From: Rotaria sordida
Lineage: Eukaryota; Rotifera; Eurotatoria; Philodinida; Philodinidae
NCBI GenBank assembly: GCA_905250125.1
Contig: CAJNOL010000293.1
Span: 62,001-126,000 of the forward strand
Direction: 5' to 3'
DNA: 64,000 nt
The notes below the pieces were generated by a model that was not told the DNA's origin, searched no databases, and saw only the letters and a program-made list of their open reading frames with translations. The translations under genes were made by a program, and so were the position numbers. Position 1 is the stretch's first letter. Every line of letters starts with the position of its first letter. Shown here one piece after another: positions 1-22,185 of the stretch.

Positions 1-8
1 ATAATAAA

Positions 9-254
9 TTAAATAAATTCTTCGTTCAATACGCGGTTTTTGTTCTGTAAATGTTTGATTATATTGTGATAGTTTGCAATCAATTCATCAAGAGTTAATG
101 TATAAGTCTGTCCGTTTGTTTTCAATTCAAAAAGAAAAAAAAAATACTGTCTACAAAAAAAAATGTTGATGTTGAAATTACAGACTGACAAACCGGAGTG
201 AAAGAGTTCGGATAGGAAAAAAGAGATAATACAACTACAAACTAAATAAATCAC
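9..254 (-). CDS. Possible short coding exon, unknown product
   Basis: An open frame of 81 codons ends with a stop at 9-11. Its last 40 or so residues (TNGQTYTLTLDELIANYHNI, then a Lys/Asn-rich tail) look more protein-like than the T-rich first half. A splice acceptor (TTTTTTTTGTAG) at about 165 suggests the real exon starts there. The subunit c gene lies immediately upstream on the same strand, so there is little room for earlier exons. I do not recognise the sequence; it may be a small downstream gene in the same transcript or a chance frame. Confidence 0.2.
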   Translation of the reverse strand: MIYLVCSCIISFFLSELFHSGLSVCNFNINIFFCRQYFFFLFELKTNGQTYTLTLDELIANYHNIIKHLQNKNRVLNEEFI

Positions 255-393
255 ACGCGAATGAGAAAAATTACGCTAGAGACAATAACCAAATACGCAT
301 GACACAAATGACAAAGACAAAACATTGAATGCGTATAGTTTATTAAAATGTTAAAGTTCACGTGTTTTTATTTTTTCTTCTTATTCAGTAGTT

Positions 394-931
394 TTAGAAA
401 GCAAACAGCAGCCTAAAATAAACAAAAACAAAAAATATATAAATGAATAAATTATTTAATAAAATAAAACGATAAATATACTTACATAAAAGCCATCATT
501 AGGCAAAAAAGCCCCATAGCTTCGGAAAGAGCAAATCCAAGAATAGCATATGAAAAAAGTTGTTGTTTTAAACTTGGATTACGTGCATAAGCTACTACTA
601 ATGAACCAAATACTGTTCCAATACCTAAACAAAATCAAATAGATGATTTACTATTTTTACTTATTTTAAAAATTAAAAAGAAAATTCTACCTGCACCAGC
701 ACCAGCTACACCAACAGTGGCTGCACCAGCTCCAATATATTTAGCAGCTGAATCAATATCATGACGTATAACCGATGTAGCAATTGTACGTTGTGATGGA
801 ACCATTAATGAACTAGCCATACTTAATACTGGCAATTGTTGTTGAAATATAATTTGTCGGTTAGCTAATAATTGACCAAGACGACATAAAGCCGATGGTG
901 ATGAAATAGTTAGACGTGTTAATAATGACAT
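394..931 (-). CDS. ATP5MC: Mitochondrial ATP synthase F0 subunit c (proteolipid)
   Basis: Three exons on the minus strand (931-691, 624-486, 412-394) give a 132-residue protein, close to the family length. The first 60 residues are a Ser/Arg/Gln-rich mitochondrial targeting peptide. The mature part starts at about [20 protein letters not shown]. It has the glycine-rich first transmembrane helix, the polar ARNPSLKQQ loop that contacts the F1 rotor, and a second helix with the proton-carrying Glu in FALSEAMG. The last exon adds only six residues (LLFAF after a split Met). Without it the frame stops at once inside the donor GTAAGTATA, which is why three exons are needed. Introns are 66 and 73 bp. 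A possible 5' UTR intron lies between about 980 and 1033. The protein forms the membrane c-ring of complex V. Confidence 0.97.
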
Positions 932-3150
932 TTTTTTTTTTTATAATGGATGGATTGAAAACAGATGATTATCTATAGAATCAAATTCAATATATATATA
1001 TATATGTATATAGTAAAAAAGAAAAAACATACCGAACAGTAAAAGCAATACACAAGTAGGCTTTGCGTTCTACACCACCAACAGTTTGTGTGCACCGAAA
1101 GAAAAAGAAATTGAGAACAGATGTCACTATTTAAAAAAAACATAATAAATTCAAAAAATATTTATTATTTAACAAATATATACATTGAAATTATTATTTA
1201 TTGATTTTTATTAATAAAAATTGGAAAAATTTCTTTTTCAATGTTATGAAAGTACTTTAAATAAAGTACGGACCCATAAGATATTTGATGATGGATCAGA
1301 GAAGTGTATTAATCCTTGACATTTGTTTCTATTGTATACTATTGGCACAGATAGTTTGAACCATAGTTTTCTTTTATATATAAAATGATGATATAGAATT
1401 CTGTGCAGAGTAAATCAGGAGTTATAAATTTATGATTAATGAAAAGTATTTATTAATCGTAAATATTAAATTTTAAAATAAAAAATTCTTTTAAATCAAT
1501 TACAAATGAACATTTTTATGAAAATATAATTATATATTTCCACAGTACAATGATTGAAGATTCTTTTTCTTTGTTTGATTAATATAAAATTAGAAATTTT
1601 TCTTTCAAGTTACTGAATAAAAAATATATACTCTAATAAATGATGGTTATAATAATAACTTTGAGCATGAAACTTAACAAACCATCTCTTTGTAAGATTA
1701 ATTTATAATCTCATAAGAGCCTTCTCAGTGTTTTTTTTCTTATTAAGAAAAATTTTCTCAGAATGTATATGACTTTTTTTCAAAGAAATTCTATCTATAG
1801 CAATCATGTAAAATAGCTGCGAAATATTCTATGTTATTTGTTCCGTAAGAAATATGAGAATTGTAATAAGTTTGATTTTCTTGTTTCTATATAACTATGT
1901 CAGGAAACTTGCCTATAGACAAATAAAAATATAGTAGATGAAGAAGTAGAATATTCCATTCAATGATTACAAGTTGTAATGCTAACATATATTCTCTTAT
2001 CAAACTATATTGAATTTTTTGCTTATCATATGATTCTCTGAATAATTTATTACTCATACTTGAGTACTATATTGAATGAATGAAAACAGACAAGGACATT
2101 TATATCTATTTTTAAAAAAATCTTATCTTTTAGAGCAAGATTTTTCATTCAAGTATTATATTGGTTTGTATTTGACTATATAATTTCTTTCTTTTTGTTT
2201 TAAGATCAGACTTTTTTCTGTTTTGTAAAAATGATTATCCATTATCAAAAACTATTTGTGAACATTCGAATTGGCTTCATTACTTGATGATTATTCATTT
2301 TGTGATAGAAAATAAGACATATGTGATATGTTCGAAGTAGAACTATTGTATACAAATAGTTGATATATAGTGAGTATGCAACCGAAAGACACTTGTTTTT
2401 TTATGCAAAATAGGTTTTTATTATAAGCTTATTCTTTTTTTTTTTTTTACATTTCTTGTCTTTTTTTTTTTTATTCGCATTAAATAAAGATATTTGTCAA
2501 TGAGAGTTAAGAGAACGAAGGAAAAAAAGGGAAAAAAAAATGTAAAGACAAAAAAAATCTAACATCAAAAAACATATAATTATATAAGTGTTCTGCTAGA
2601 GAAACATGTTTTTGAGATATTACTAATAAAATAAGGATATACTACAGATTTGTCTTTGAATCTTATGACAAAAAAAAAACATTCAAATTGTTTCGAGAGA
2701 GAGAGAACAAAGAAAATAGATTTTTCATTTTAATTGAAAGAATTCCTACAAGGTGACAACAGATTTTTTTTTATAAATGTTTGAATGTTTTTCATTAGTA
2801 CGGTTGTAAATAATATTTTGTTTTTCTATTTTGTTTTTCGATAGTTGATATCAGGCAATAAATTAAGTGTGAATGGGGTTTTTTTCCATACGAGTAAAAG
2901 GTTGTGTAATTATTGATTCATTCGTAGCATATACAACTATTCTGATACATTAATCATTTATGAGAATTCAGTAAAATGATTAGCAGTAATTTTTAACAAC
3001 GAGATTGTTCACAATTATTATTATTCTATTTCTTATATTGATTATGTAATGGTAGACCGTGGGAATCATACACAGACATAGCAAAAAAAAATTCTCGTTT
3101 TCTTTTTTTAATCTATTTAGGAAATAGTCATCAACAGATGCCGATTCCCA
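932..3150. other. Spacer between divergent genes
   Basis: Very AT-rich sequence holding the 5' region of the subunit c gene (to about 1100), a short TA run near 990-1010 and T/A homopolymers. I found no convincing exon, RNA gene or long inverted repeat. Confidence 0.5.
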
Positions 3151-4712
3151 ATGTTTACTTCTACTTTATTCATAATTATTACTTTACAACTAATATTCAT
3201 TTTTATTAATCCTTTTATGACTGAATGTGAAGGTAATCAAAATTTAATCCAAAAAGAAAACATAATAGAAAAAAGGATAAGCTTATTTCATATTGTTGTT
3301 TTGCTTTTAGGAAAAAATGACCCTTCATCAAACAGCAATGAAGATTATTGTCCATTTATTGAAATATTGTCATTTGGTTCAGATATTAATATTAAATGTA
3401 ACAATAGTTATTTAATATTCAATGAAATTAATGTGAGTATAAAAAACAGATGTTATATTACTATGATAAATATTTATATACATATAGAATGATACATTAA
3501 ATTGGAAATTTGCTAATCAAACATCAATTTGTAGTCAAAATGGTACACAACAAGCTTATATTGGTCAATGTGGAATTAGTCGTTTTGGTTCAAATTATTT
3601 AAAAGCTCGATTAGTAAATACGATATTAACATTTCTTGTCGTATTAAAATTAATTCTATATAATTACTTTTTAGAAATCCTCACAATATAATGAATATGC
3701 TTGTATTTATTGTCAAGTGAATGTAAGTTTAATAAGTTTATTTATAACATAGGATATATATATATATATATATATTATGTTTAGTATAAGCCAATTGCTG
3801 CATTGATTACTGCAACTCAATCAGATGGTGGTGAATGTATTTTATATACTTTTAATATAACAGCTACCGGATTAGGTAAAAGAAAAATAATTTCTATTTT
3901 ATTATTATTATTTCATTTAGAACATAATGAATCATTCGAAATTCTCTGGGCTAAACGTGCTTATGATGAAATTCTACAAGTAGTTAATTTTTGGTTCTCA
4001 CAAAAGTATGTCAGACTTTGAAGAAAAAAACAACAAATAGTTCAAATATATTGAGTTTTATAGATGTGTTAATTCCATAGTAAAAAGTCTTAAAAATACT
4101 GGTCATACAATAATATTTACTGTAGATGATGTATCTATTTATCGAGTTGAATTTATTATTCGTCGTTGTAATGGCGTAAGTATTTAATAGAATACATTAT
4201 GAAATTTCATTCTAATATTTATATTAAATATAGAAATGTCGAAATTATGATACATGTCATGAAGACGAATTGCACAAAGACGTTTCAAATCATTTGCAAA
4301 TTCCTGATTCAATTGAAAAACTGAGTTGTGATTCTGATTGTTTAAATTATATTTTACCAGAAACAAACACTGGTATGAAAAATAATATTTAATAAAGAAA
4401 TTAAAAAAAAAAAAACTTTGACATTCTTAACATGATGATTCTCCTATAGAATCACAAATAACTTCTTCACCAACAACTGAAACATCATTAAGTGCAGAAC
4501 GAATAATCGAAATTATAATTGTAGTAATCATTAGTGGATTATTATTACTAATTGTATTAATTATATTCATACTTTGTATAGTCTACAAAATGAAAAGTAA
4601 TATCATGTTTAGATTTTTTTTTTTTATTGAATTTAAAAATAATAATAATAATTTAGAAGAAAGACATATTTATTCAAAAACAAGTAATGTTAATCCAGAT
4701 GAATGTAAATGA
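3151..4712 (+). CDS. Orphan type I single-pass membrane protein
   Basis: Ten short exons join without phase conflict into about 335 residues (approximate exons 3151-3232, 3311-3432, 3488-3613, 3675-3722, 3785-3875, 3921-4005, 4064-4175, 4234-4372, 4450-4596, 4657-4712). Residues 1-25 are a hydrophobic signal peptide (MFTSTLFIIITLQLIFIFIN). The ectodomain is rich in cysteine (over ten) and N-glycosylation sequons such as NIT and NQT. A Thr/Ser stretch leads into one transmembrane helix near residues 280-305 (IIEIIIVVIISGLLLLIVLI). A tail of about 25 residues follows, ending NPDECK. The arrangement is that of a cell-surface receptor or adhesion protein. I recognise no named domain and do not assign a function. 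Conserved splice sites and open phase argue that it is a live gene. Confidence 0.75.
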
Positions 4713-6722
4713 AGCATGGTGCTCTCATTAATCGCCAATATTATTATTCCTTTTCTTTTATCAGATGTCAATTCAATTTCATCTTGCCATCAACAGAACA
4801 TAAATATGTGACATAATATTAGAGAATAAATATGTTCTTTTATTTTTGTGTTATATGTATATTTGTTAATATACTGTGTACATTGGTTTTTATTTTATGT
4901 TGTTGTATATTTTTCTTTTATTGTTTATTTTTAAACGAAAAAAATTTATCTTACACATGAATCGAATTATATATATCAACGAGAAAATTTTTCTTTTTTT
5001 GTTTTTTTGTCTCAATAAATCTCTTGTTTTGTTTATTTTAGATTATTTTTAAAAATAAATTTTATGTAGATATATGAAAATGATGATAGATGATATTAAA
5101 TGACAGATATGACAACATTGAACTTGTGCGCCATTGAAAACAATACGATTATAATGCAATGAATCTCTCTTATTTCTTTTCTTTCAAAAAAAAAACAAAA
5201 AGAAAAACAGTCAAAATTAGACAAATGTAATTCTATTCTGTTGTAAATTGACAAGAGTCAGATGCGTAAAAAGCAATATTGTAAAATAAGAAGTCGACAG
5301 AAAAATGCTAAGTTATGTTTATCATTAAAAAAATATCTTTATGAATACTGATTCATAATGAACAACCACTCTTTTTCTTTGTAATAAAAATCTTTTGAAG
5401 TTTCATGAATCTTAAAACATGTTGTATAGACATTTCTCAAGTAACGTACTTTATTATTAAGGAAAAGAAAAACGTAATGAGAATATAATAATGGTAAGCA
5501 AATGCATTTCAGGAAAAACACCCCTTCACAGATTTACAGGAAGATAAAAAGAAAAAAAAGTAATGTAAAGCGCACAATAACAGAATTCAACAATGACAGA
5601 AGCTTTTCCTCAATATTTCATTGATAATGTCGAAGACAAAACCAACTCGTTTTCTTCTTCTTTTTTTTTCTCTTTTATTTTTCTCATTCGTTTGCCACTA
5701 GTAAGTTTTTCTTCGTCTATTCTTTGCCGCCGTATGACATCAAGTATTATATGAAGAACACACATAAATCCGGGGCTTTGTCGCATAGTCGTCATCATTG
5801 TTGACGGTTCTCCTGCTTTTTTTCCTTTCCTTCCGCTGTTGGGCCTACGTATTTTTCTATTTTTTTTTCTCCTAAAACTAGTATTACTGTTGCTTCTATA
5901 TTTCAATAAGTAGACTGTGACGCCCTCAATGACATCGTTTTTTCTTTTTTTTTTCTCTTCCATCACTCTTCCCCTCTTATTATCATAAAAGTCATGGCAT
6001 GCAACCCTCTTTCATGTCAATTTTTTATTTTGCGTCATTCTTGGAAATTTTCTCAGGCATCTTTTTTATTATATTTCGAGCTTAAGAACACATATAGAAA
6101 ATGTAAGAGAACATTGTCTATCAATAATGAAGAGCTGTCAACTTAAATCCATTTTTGTTTCTATATAAGGATGATTCTTTTGACAACTAACCATTATAAT
6201 ACGATGTGTATGGATTTTTCTTTTTCAAAAAGCAAAGGTATTAGACAATTGTCAATCTATATTGATAATTCCGCATTTTATTTTGTCTAATATACTTTTG
6301 TTTTCATTATCCCTTTAAAAAAACTTCAACAGGAAAATTAGCAATTTTACATAAATTTGAATAAATATCTAAGGGTCATTAGATTTTAACCGTGAGAGAA
6401 TTATTAAACCAAATGAGTAACTCAAAAAAACATCAAAAGGTTTATCAAAGGCATGTTTAACTTTTGCACATCCGTCTACGTAAGCAATTATGTTACTCCT
6501 AGGATATATATAGTATGGAATTTTTTCATAAGATTAAAGCACACTATGACATATTGATCAGTAAATTTAATTTTTTTTTCAGATAAATTGAATTTAAAGT
6601 GTGTTACCGCTCAATCAAAATATTTCTGATATCCAGTTAAGCATCATCTACCAGGTAATCAATTATAAAAAAAATTAATGGCTTATAAAAATTAAATCTA
6701 TTTAATTAGAATTTATAATAAA
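4713..6722. other. Spacer upstream of CMIP
   Basis: Contains the 3' end of the membrane-protein gene and the CMIP 5' region. A probable 5' UTR intron runs from a GTAATC donor at 6655 to the acceptor TTTAATTAG ending at 6709, 13 nt before the CMIP start codon. The 118-codon minus-strand frame at 5610-5966 is low-complexity Lys/Arg/Glu and was not accepted as a gene. Confidence 0.5.
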
Positions 6723-11728
<5,006 letters not shown>

Positions 11729-12284
11729 AAATATGTTCTTGTTTTTCCTTGTTTATTTTTGTTAGTACAATAATCTTCAAATGACAAATCTCGTGCATTA
11801 TCATCTTCGAATAAGGACATATATTAGTCAGATTAACGTCAATTTTACTTTTTGTTTTATTGTTCTTTAGACTTTATCCGTGAATGTTTGCTTTCAGTCC
11901 GAATTCGTCCTGTGTTCGTGCTTTTTCTTTTTTCTTATATTTGTGCATTGTATGTGCGATGAGAAATGCCTTCAACTAAATAATATGACTTCTTTTTTTC
12001 TTGTTCTTGACGAATTATTCGTTTATTTGTTTGTTTTTCTGTGCAGTTTTCTTCCTTTTCGAATTTGTGCACTATATTGCTGCGTACATTCTTATGTCGC
12101 GACCACTCGGCATGTTTTAACCAAAAACTTTTTAAATATGCTTATTTTTTTTTCTTTCTTTTTGATCAGTCGTTCATTATGGAGTTTTTTTTTCGGGTTT
12201 TTTTTGTTTTGATACACAAATAATTACATTTAATATTTGCGTATTTAATATACATATATACATATATATTTGTTTTATCTGAAG
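11729..12284. other. CMIP 3' region and asteroid promoter
   Basis: T-rich non-coding sequence. The long plus-strand frame at 11880-12212 is mostly Phe/Leu/Cys from T-tracts and has no protein character. An AG directly before the next start codon (ATCTGAAG, then ATG at 12285) could be a splice acceptor. Confidence 0.5.
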
Positions 12285-14409
12285 ATGGGTATTCGAGGTT
12301 TACAAACATTTATTGAACAAAAATTAAGTTTACTAAATGAAATTGAATTACACAATTGTAATGTTTTATTTGATGGTAATTCAATTTACCATCAAATGTA
12401 TAAAGAATGTCATTTGACTTGTTTATTTGGTGGTGAATATGATAAATTTTATCATCATTGTAAACAATTATTTGAATCATTTCGTATTTGTCAAATAAAG
12501 TATGTGTTTCAATTTATATAAAAATTTATTATTTTTTTCTTTTCAAAGTGTTATTGTTGTATTTGATGGTGCTCGATTAGATGATCGAAAATTATCTACA
12601 GTACTTCAACGATCACAAAAACGTGTTGATTATTCAACTAAAATGAGTGTTAATATTGAATTAAGTCCATTATTATTACGACAAACATTTATTAATATAC
12701 TTAATGAAATGAACATTCCATATATATCAGCATTAGGTGAAGGTGATGATGAATGTGTTTCATTAGCAAATCATCTTGATTGTTATTTAATAGCACGTGA
12801 TAGTGATTATTATTGTTATAATCTTTTAAAAGGTTATATACCATTTGATTATGTTGATGTAAATCCAATTAAAAAAAATTCATATTCTTATTTATCTGCT
12901 CAATTATTTACAATAGATTCATTACTTGAAAAATTTATTGGTTTAAAACCTTCTACACTTTCACTTGCTTTTTGTTTATGTGGAAATGATTATATTAATG
13001 AAAATACAGTTGAACCAATATTCAATCATATTACTACAACAGTAGAAAAATCAGAAAAAAATAAAATTAATAAAAATAATAGAACAAAACATTGGTATGC
13101 TATGCAATGGATGAAACATTTTGATGATGTTGAAATTGCATTAAAAAAATTACTTGAACCTATTGGAAAAACATCGAAAAAGAAAATTGAAATGCAACTG
13201 CGATCAGCATGTCAATCTTATTTAAATCCAACAGATACACTTATTTATCGTTTTGCTTCATTGAAGAATGAAAATCTTCTTAAAAATGTTTATTTTGTTC
13301 AATTAGCTCGAGAATATTTTGATAAACTTGATATGGTAATAAAAACAACAACACACACAAAAAAAAAAAAAGAAATCAAATAATTAAAGAGAAAAAAAAA
13401 TACAATGAATTTTTGTTTTTAGAATGACGAACAAATTCGTATTCATATTGAAAATGGTCTATCAGAAATAAAAAGTAAAAATAATCATTCAATACCAACA
13501 TTTTTATTTGATAGTTTAACTGATCTTCATTTATCAGTAACATTTATTGAAATTCTTATTCATCGTAGTTTTGTTTGTTCTGCACATGTTGAAATTGAAC
13601 AAGAACCATCTATATATGTTGATGCAATACCAATTGTTTTACCATGTCTAGCAATTTTACTTAAATGGGATAATAAAGAAGAAGATGATCAAGATATTAT
13701 TCTTTATCATCGTGTTCATAAACAACTTAAACGATGTAAATATGATCTCATCGATTATAACGATGTCATTGATTTAAATCAGTTAAATTCTCTATCACTT
13801 ATTGAACGTCAAGATTTTGTTTCAAAATGTTTAAAGATATCATTTACACAACAAGAACAATATAATCATATTCATACAGATTATCATTTTTGGTTAATGA
13901 GTCTTCAATATTGGTATTCTATCCGTCATCTTACACCTGTTTATCTTTATGCTATAATTATTTCTTTAATAAAATCTATTCATTTAATTGATAATGATAC
14001 TTTTCAATTAGATGATATTGAACTATTAACATTATCAATAAATGATAATCGAAATCATATACAAATTGATCCAGTTATACGTCGTACAATTAAATTAAAA
14101 TTAAAAGATATATCAAAAAAAGTATATGATTTAAAAAAATTCGATTGTAGTATTATACATGAATTTAATTGTCTACAAACAATATATATGTATAGTATAC
14201 ATGTTAATGAATTTCTCAATCAACCATTTAGTTATAAAATTTTTCCACATCATTTTTTATGTGGATCATTTTTTTATGCATTTGTTGAACATTATGAAAC
14301 TAAACGAAATTTATCTGATGCAATAAGTGCTCTTTTTGAAAAAGAAACAAAACTTTTAACAATTATTAATAATTTATTTATGGCTATTACGTCAGATATT
14401 GGTTGTTAA
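12285..14409 (+). CDS. ASTE1: Asteroid homolog 1 (XPG/FEN1-like protein)
   Basis: Three exons (12285-12499, 12549-13335, 13423-14409) give 662 residues, near the human ASTE1 length (about 679). The start was set at MGIRGLQTFI, the diagnostic N-terminus of the XPG/FEN1 N domain, rather than an upstream in-frame ATG at 12270. VIVVFDGARLDD and LGEGDDECVSLA correspond to the metal-binding N and I motifs of Rad2-type nucleases, followed by LIARDSDYYCYNLL. The C-terminal 350 residues are helical and typical of the asteroid subfamily. Asteroid was found in Drosophila as a modifier of EGF-receptor signalling. Whether the domain keeps nuclease activity is not settled here. Introns are 49 and 87 bp. 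Confidence 0.93.
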
Positions 14410-15700
14410 AAAAAAAAAACATTTGTTGCTTTCAAAAGTGGGTTTAATAGTAAATATCAACAAGAAAACTATGTATAAGTTTAGAAGAAAAAAAAATGAT
14501 TCATATAGGTTTTAAAATAAGACTTCTCTGTATATTAAAAGAAATAGATTTTAATCTTCAAGAAAGCAAAATAAGGATCATGATAGATATACAGTAATAT
14601 GAATAATTTAATTATTTAATTTGCACCGTAAGATGAAAATGAGTATCCACATTGTAGATTTAATCGAAATATAACAGATTTATATTAGAGTTAACTTATG
14701 AATTTAATCAAAAGTGAGGAAACATTCATAAAAGAACGTTCAGTTAGAAATCGTATTTTTTTTGGATCTCTCTCTGCTCGATAGTTCGATTTCGGTCATC
14801 TTCGCCTATCTTCTGGATGTTTAGTATTAAAATTTTTTTTGAAAAAAAGAGAAACTCTGCAGATGTCAAATCGCTTTTCGATCGAGACAATGTTCAGTTG
14901 ATGAGTATTAGTGAGTAATAGAAAAGTATAGAATGATTTGTCTTTCCCGACCTTCATTCTCCAGATATTGAAATTTTTCGAGGTTTTTCTACAAAAAACT
15001 ATGTTCTCTCTCAGATCGCGTGGAAAATCCACTTTCGAGTTTCGACTTCAAACTTTGCATGAACAAAATTTTCAATGAGATTAGTTTACTGGACAAGTTG
15101 TATTTTTTCTAGTATTTCTTATGCTGAGATATTCGAAGTTCTCTCATGTTTAAAAGAAAATTTGGTTCATATATTTTGAAGTCGAAACTCGAAAATTAGT
15201 TCTCCGCGTAACTTGAGGGAAAGTCACAACTTTTTGTTGAAAAATTCAGTAAAATTTTGATATCTCGAGAACGAATGCTCAGAAAGTCAAAACATTCTAG
15301 ACTTTTCTATTATTTACTTGTATTCATCAAATGAAGATCATCTCGGTCGAAAAGCGATTTGACATGTGGAGAGGTTCTCTCGTTTGTTATTCAACTATAT
15401 TGTCTTTTTTGTTCTATTGAGCCATCGTTCATCAACTAAGTGTATGAGAAGAAGAAATGAAATACGTATTCAGATCGAACCTACTATGTAGGATCCTATC
15501 GAATCTTAATAATTTCAATCTGATCTTGCCAAGATTTTAGTAGAATCATTTTTACTAGATTTTGAATCATCGAAAATTAGTAAAAAAAGAGTTATCGTAC
15601 CTTTCCGCATTCAGTTCTCTATAGTGAATGCATATCAGACAGAAAAGCAGAACATACATTTAACAATTCATATACTTTATTCATTTATCAATTAGATATC
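14410..15700. other. Spacer with a foldback element
   Basis: About 1.3 kb of non-coding DNA between asteroid and the AKAP-like gene. Apart from the foldback at 14840-15400 I see no gene. A short A-rich 3' region follows the asteroid stop. Confidence 0.5.
14840..15400. repeat. Foldback (inverted-repeat) element
   Basis: Two imperfect arms of about 215 bp face each other. The left arm starts GAGAAACTCTGCAGATGTC and holds ATCGCTTTTCGATCGAGAC. The right arm holds the reverse complement (GTCGAAAAGCGATTTGACAT) near 15349-15370. The inner ends are marked by GAGTTTCGACTTCAA (about 15040-15055) and GAAGTCGAAACTCG (15179-15192). There is no coding capacity and no clear target duplication. It resembles a decayed MITE. 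Confidence 0.7.
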
Positions 15701-17581
15701 ATGGAATTCTTTAAAAATGTTGTTAAAACTCACTTAACATCAAAATTTCGTAACAAGTATCTAAATATCGATGTATGTTTTACTATCCACTCTTATCTAT
15801 CTGAATTCATCCGGTTTTTGGTAAACCTTTCTTCTGCATTTTCCCGGACATTCTTTCATGGATGATCCCTAAGATGAATTTTTTTGTTTGAGGAAAGTTG
15901 TTATTCCTTGTCTATATTTCTAAAATATATGACTATAAGAAACTTGTTGAAAGAAATGATCGGAGTTTTAAAAAGATCAATTTTACGAATATAGTTCTAT
16001 ACCAAAACAAAATGCAAGTCTAACCTTTAGCAAAGACAAAATTGTTTTTTATCTTTTTTATTTTTATTTTCGTATTGTATAATCTTGATTTTTGAACGAG
16101 TAGCCGAATTAATTTCTATGTTCATTATTTTAATTTTATTCATATAGAAAAATAATGATGATAACATCTGAAAAAACAATTATCAATGAATTTATTTATA
16201 ACATCGTTAACAACCTTCAACTAAAACTAATTAATAAAAAATTCAATTGTACTTTTGTTTTGTTAAAGAAAAAAAGAAAGATTTGACAATCAATTTTTCA
16301 TTATCTTTTTTTCTAGATGGAACAACAAAAAAATGGTGACAATTCATTTAATGAATTATATCCTGAAGAATTATTAAATTTAGCAAATAATGAAGTTGAT
16401 AAAGCAATATCAAATGCATTAAATTCTTTAATATGTATTCTTTCATTTCCACGTATTTCTCTTACAACAGCAACATCATCATCATCTTCATCATTATCAT
16501 CATCATTTCAAAATTTATCAATTTCAACAATAAATCGTTCACTTCAACCCGATGTTTCAATACGATGTCGATCATCAAGTCGAAATAATAAACGTGAAAG
16601 AAAAGTTTCATTTCATCATACAATTCCACGTTGTTCATTACCAGCAACAAAAAATGATTTTGTTCAATATCAATCACATTTATCATCATATCAACAAACA
16701 AATCAAACGAAATGTAGATCTTCTCAAAATGTTAATTCTAATTGTTCAAATCGAACATTTGATGTTCAATATTCATTCAGTCTTAATCAACCATGGTTAA
16801 CTAAAATTGATAAACAACGACATAATTTAATTAGTATTCAAAATTTTGTCAATGAATTAATTGAACATTCAATTCGAGCAGCTTTTCTTCAAGTTAGTTA
16901 AATAATTTCTTTTATATCTTTATCTTCAAAACATTTTCTTTTTTGCTTTAGATTGATTATCAAAATATAACAAATAATAGTACATCAATCTATGAAGATG
17001 ATACATCTTGTCTTCTATTTGATTGTTCACCATCTTATGCTCCTGTCGAACGTTTTCAAATAATAAATTCTTATGTTGATCAATTTATTCATTCAACTAT
17101 TAAACAATCAATTGAAGATATATCATCTACAAATGAAGATCTTATTGAACGTTTATCAAATCGTTTTACAGAAAATATTATAAGTGATGCTTTATCGACT
17201 ATAACTATTAATGAAGAATATTCGAAATCTCTTTTAACTGATGATGAAAAACATTCAAGAAAAAGTAAAAAACGATCAACAGTAACAACAACTACAACAA
17301 TACGTTTAATAAATAATGAAAATAATGAATCTCAAACAAGTTTATTTCAACAAATACGACATCGTTCATCATCAGCATTTCGTACAATAACTAATAATAA
17401 TACTAGACGAGAAACAGTTGATTCTATTGTGAATAGTCTAGCTCAAAAAATTTATATGGATTCATTCGATGAATTACGACAGTAAATATTTTCATATAAC
17501 AAAAAAAAAATTTGATTTCATTTTATTTAAACTTTTCTTTTGTTTTGTTTTAGAATTTTTACAAATAATCATGGCAAATAA
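15701..17581 (+). CDS. Ser-rich protein with repeated AKAP-like amphipathic helices
   Basis: The best model has exons 15701-15772, 16317-16892, 16952-17481 and 17554-17581, about 401 residues. The alternative start is ATG 16317, directly after TTTTTCTAG. Several segments fit or nearly fit the spacing of the PKA RII-binding helix (hydrophobics at 1, 4, 5, 8, 9, 12): EVDKAISNALNSLI, FVNELIEHSIRAAF, YVDQFIHSTIKQSI and FTENIISDALSTI. Another, IINEFIYNIVNNLQL, lies in a possible alternative exon near 16148-16250. Between them are Ser/Arg-rich linkers (basic PKA-type RRxS-like stretches). Together this suggests an A-kinase anchoring or FSIP2-type scaffold. That function is inference. The exon order between 15773 and 16316 is not resolved, and the last splice (17482-17553) could instead be a simple stop at the donor. 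Confidence 0.6.
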
Positions 17582-17826
17582 TTGGTATTTTTTTGTTTTC
17601 TTTTTTTTTTTTTGTTATTAATCATTTGTAGCAAATACGCAACGTCATCTTATTGGTTCTTTGTTTATGTTTGTGCATCTAGCATTTTTTTTTATAATTA
17701 ACTTTTCTTCCATGTCTTCATTTTCTCTCTCTCTCTCTCTCTCTATGATTATCAGTCAGATTTATTTCTTCAATTAATTTTATCAGTCGCAGAAAAAAAA
17801 AAAACTAAATGATATATATTTTAGAC

Positions 17827-22185
<4,359 letters not shown>

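Noticed and set aside
5610-5966. 118-codon minus-strand open frame rich in Lys, Arg and Glu
   Set aside because: Composition follows T/C-rich tracts on the plus strand; no domain, no splice context, and low complexity throughout.
11880-12212. 110-codon plus-strand frame, Phe/Leu/Cys-rich, looking like membrane helices
   Set aside because: It arises from T-tracts in the CMIP 3' region; two overlapping frames look equally hydrophobic, and there is no conserved motif.
16462-16800. Antisense and shifted frames over the AKAP-like exon
   Set aside because: His/Met/Asn repeats produced by TCA/ATC-rich Ser codons of the real frame.
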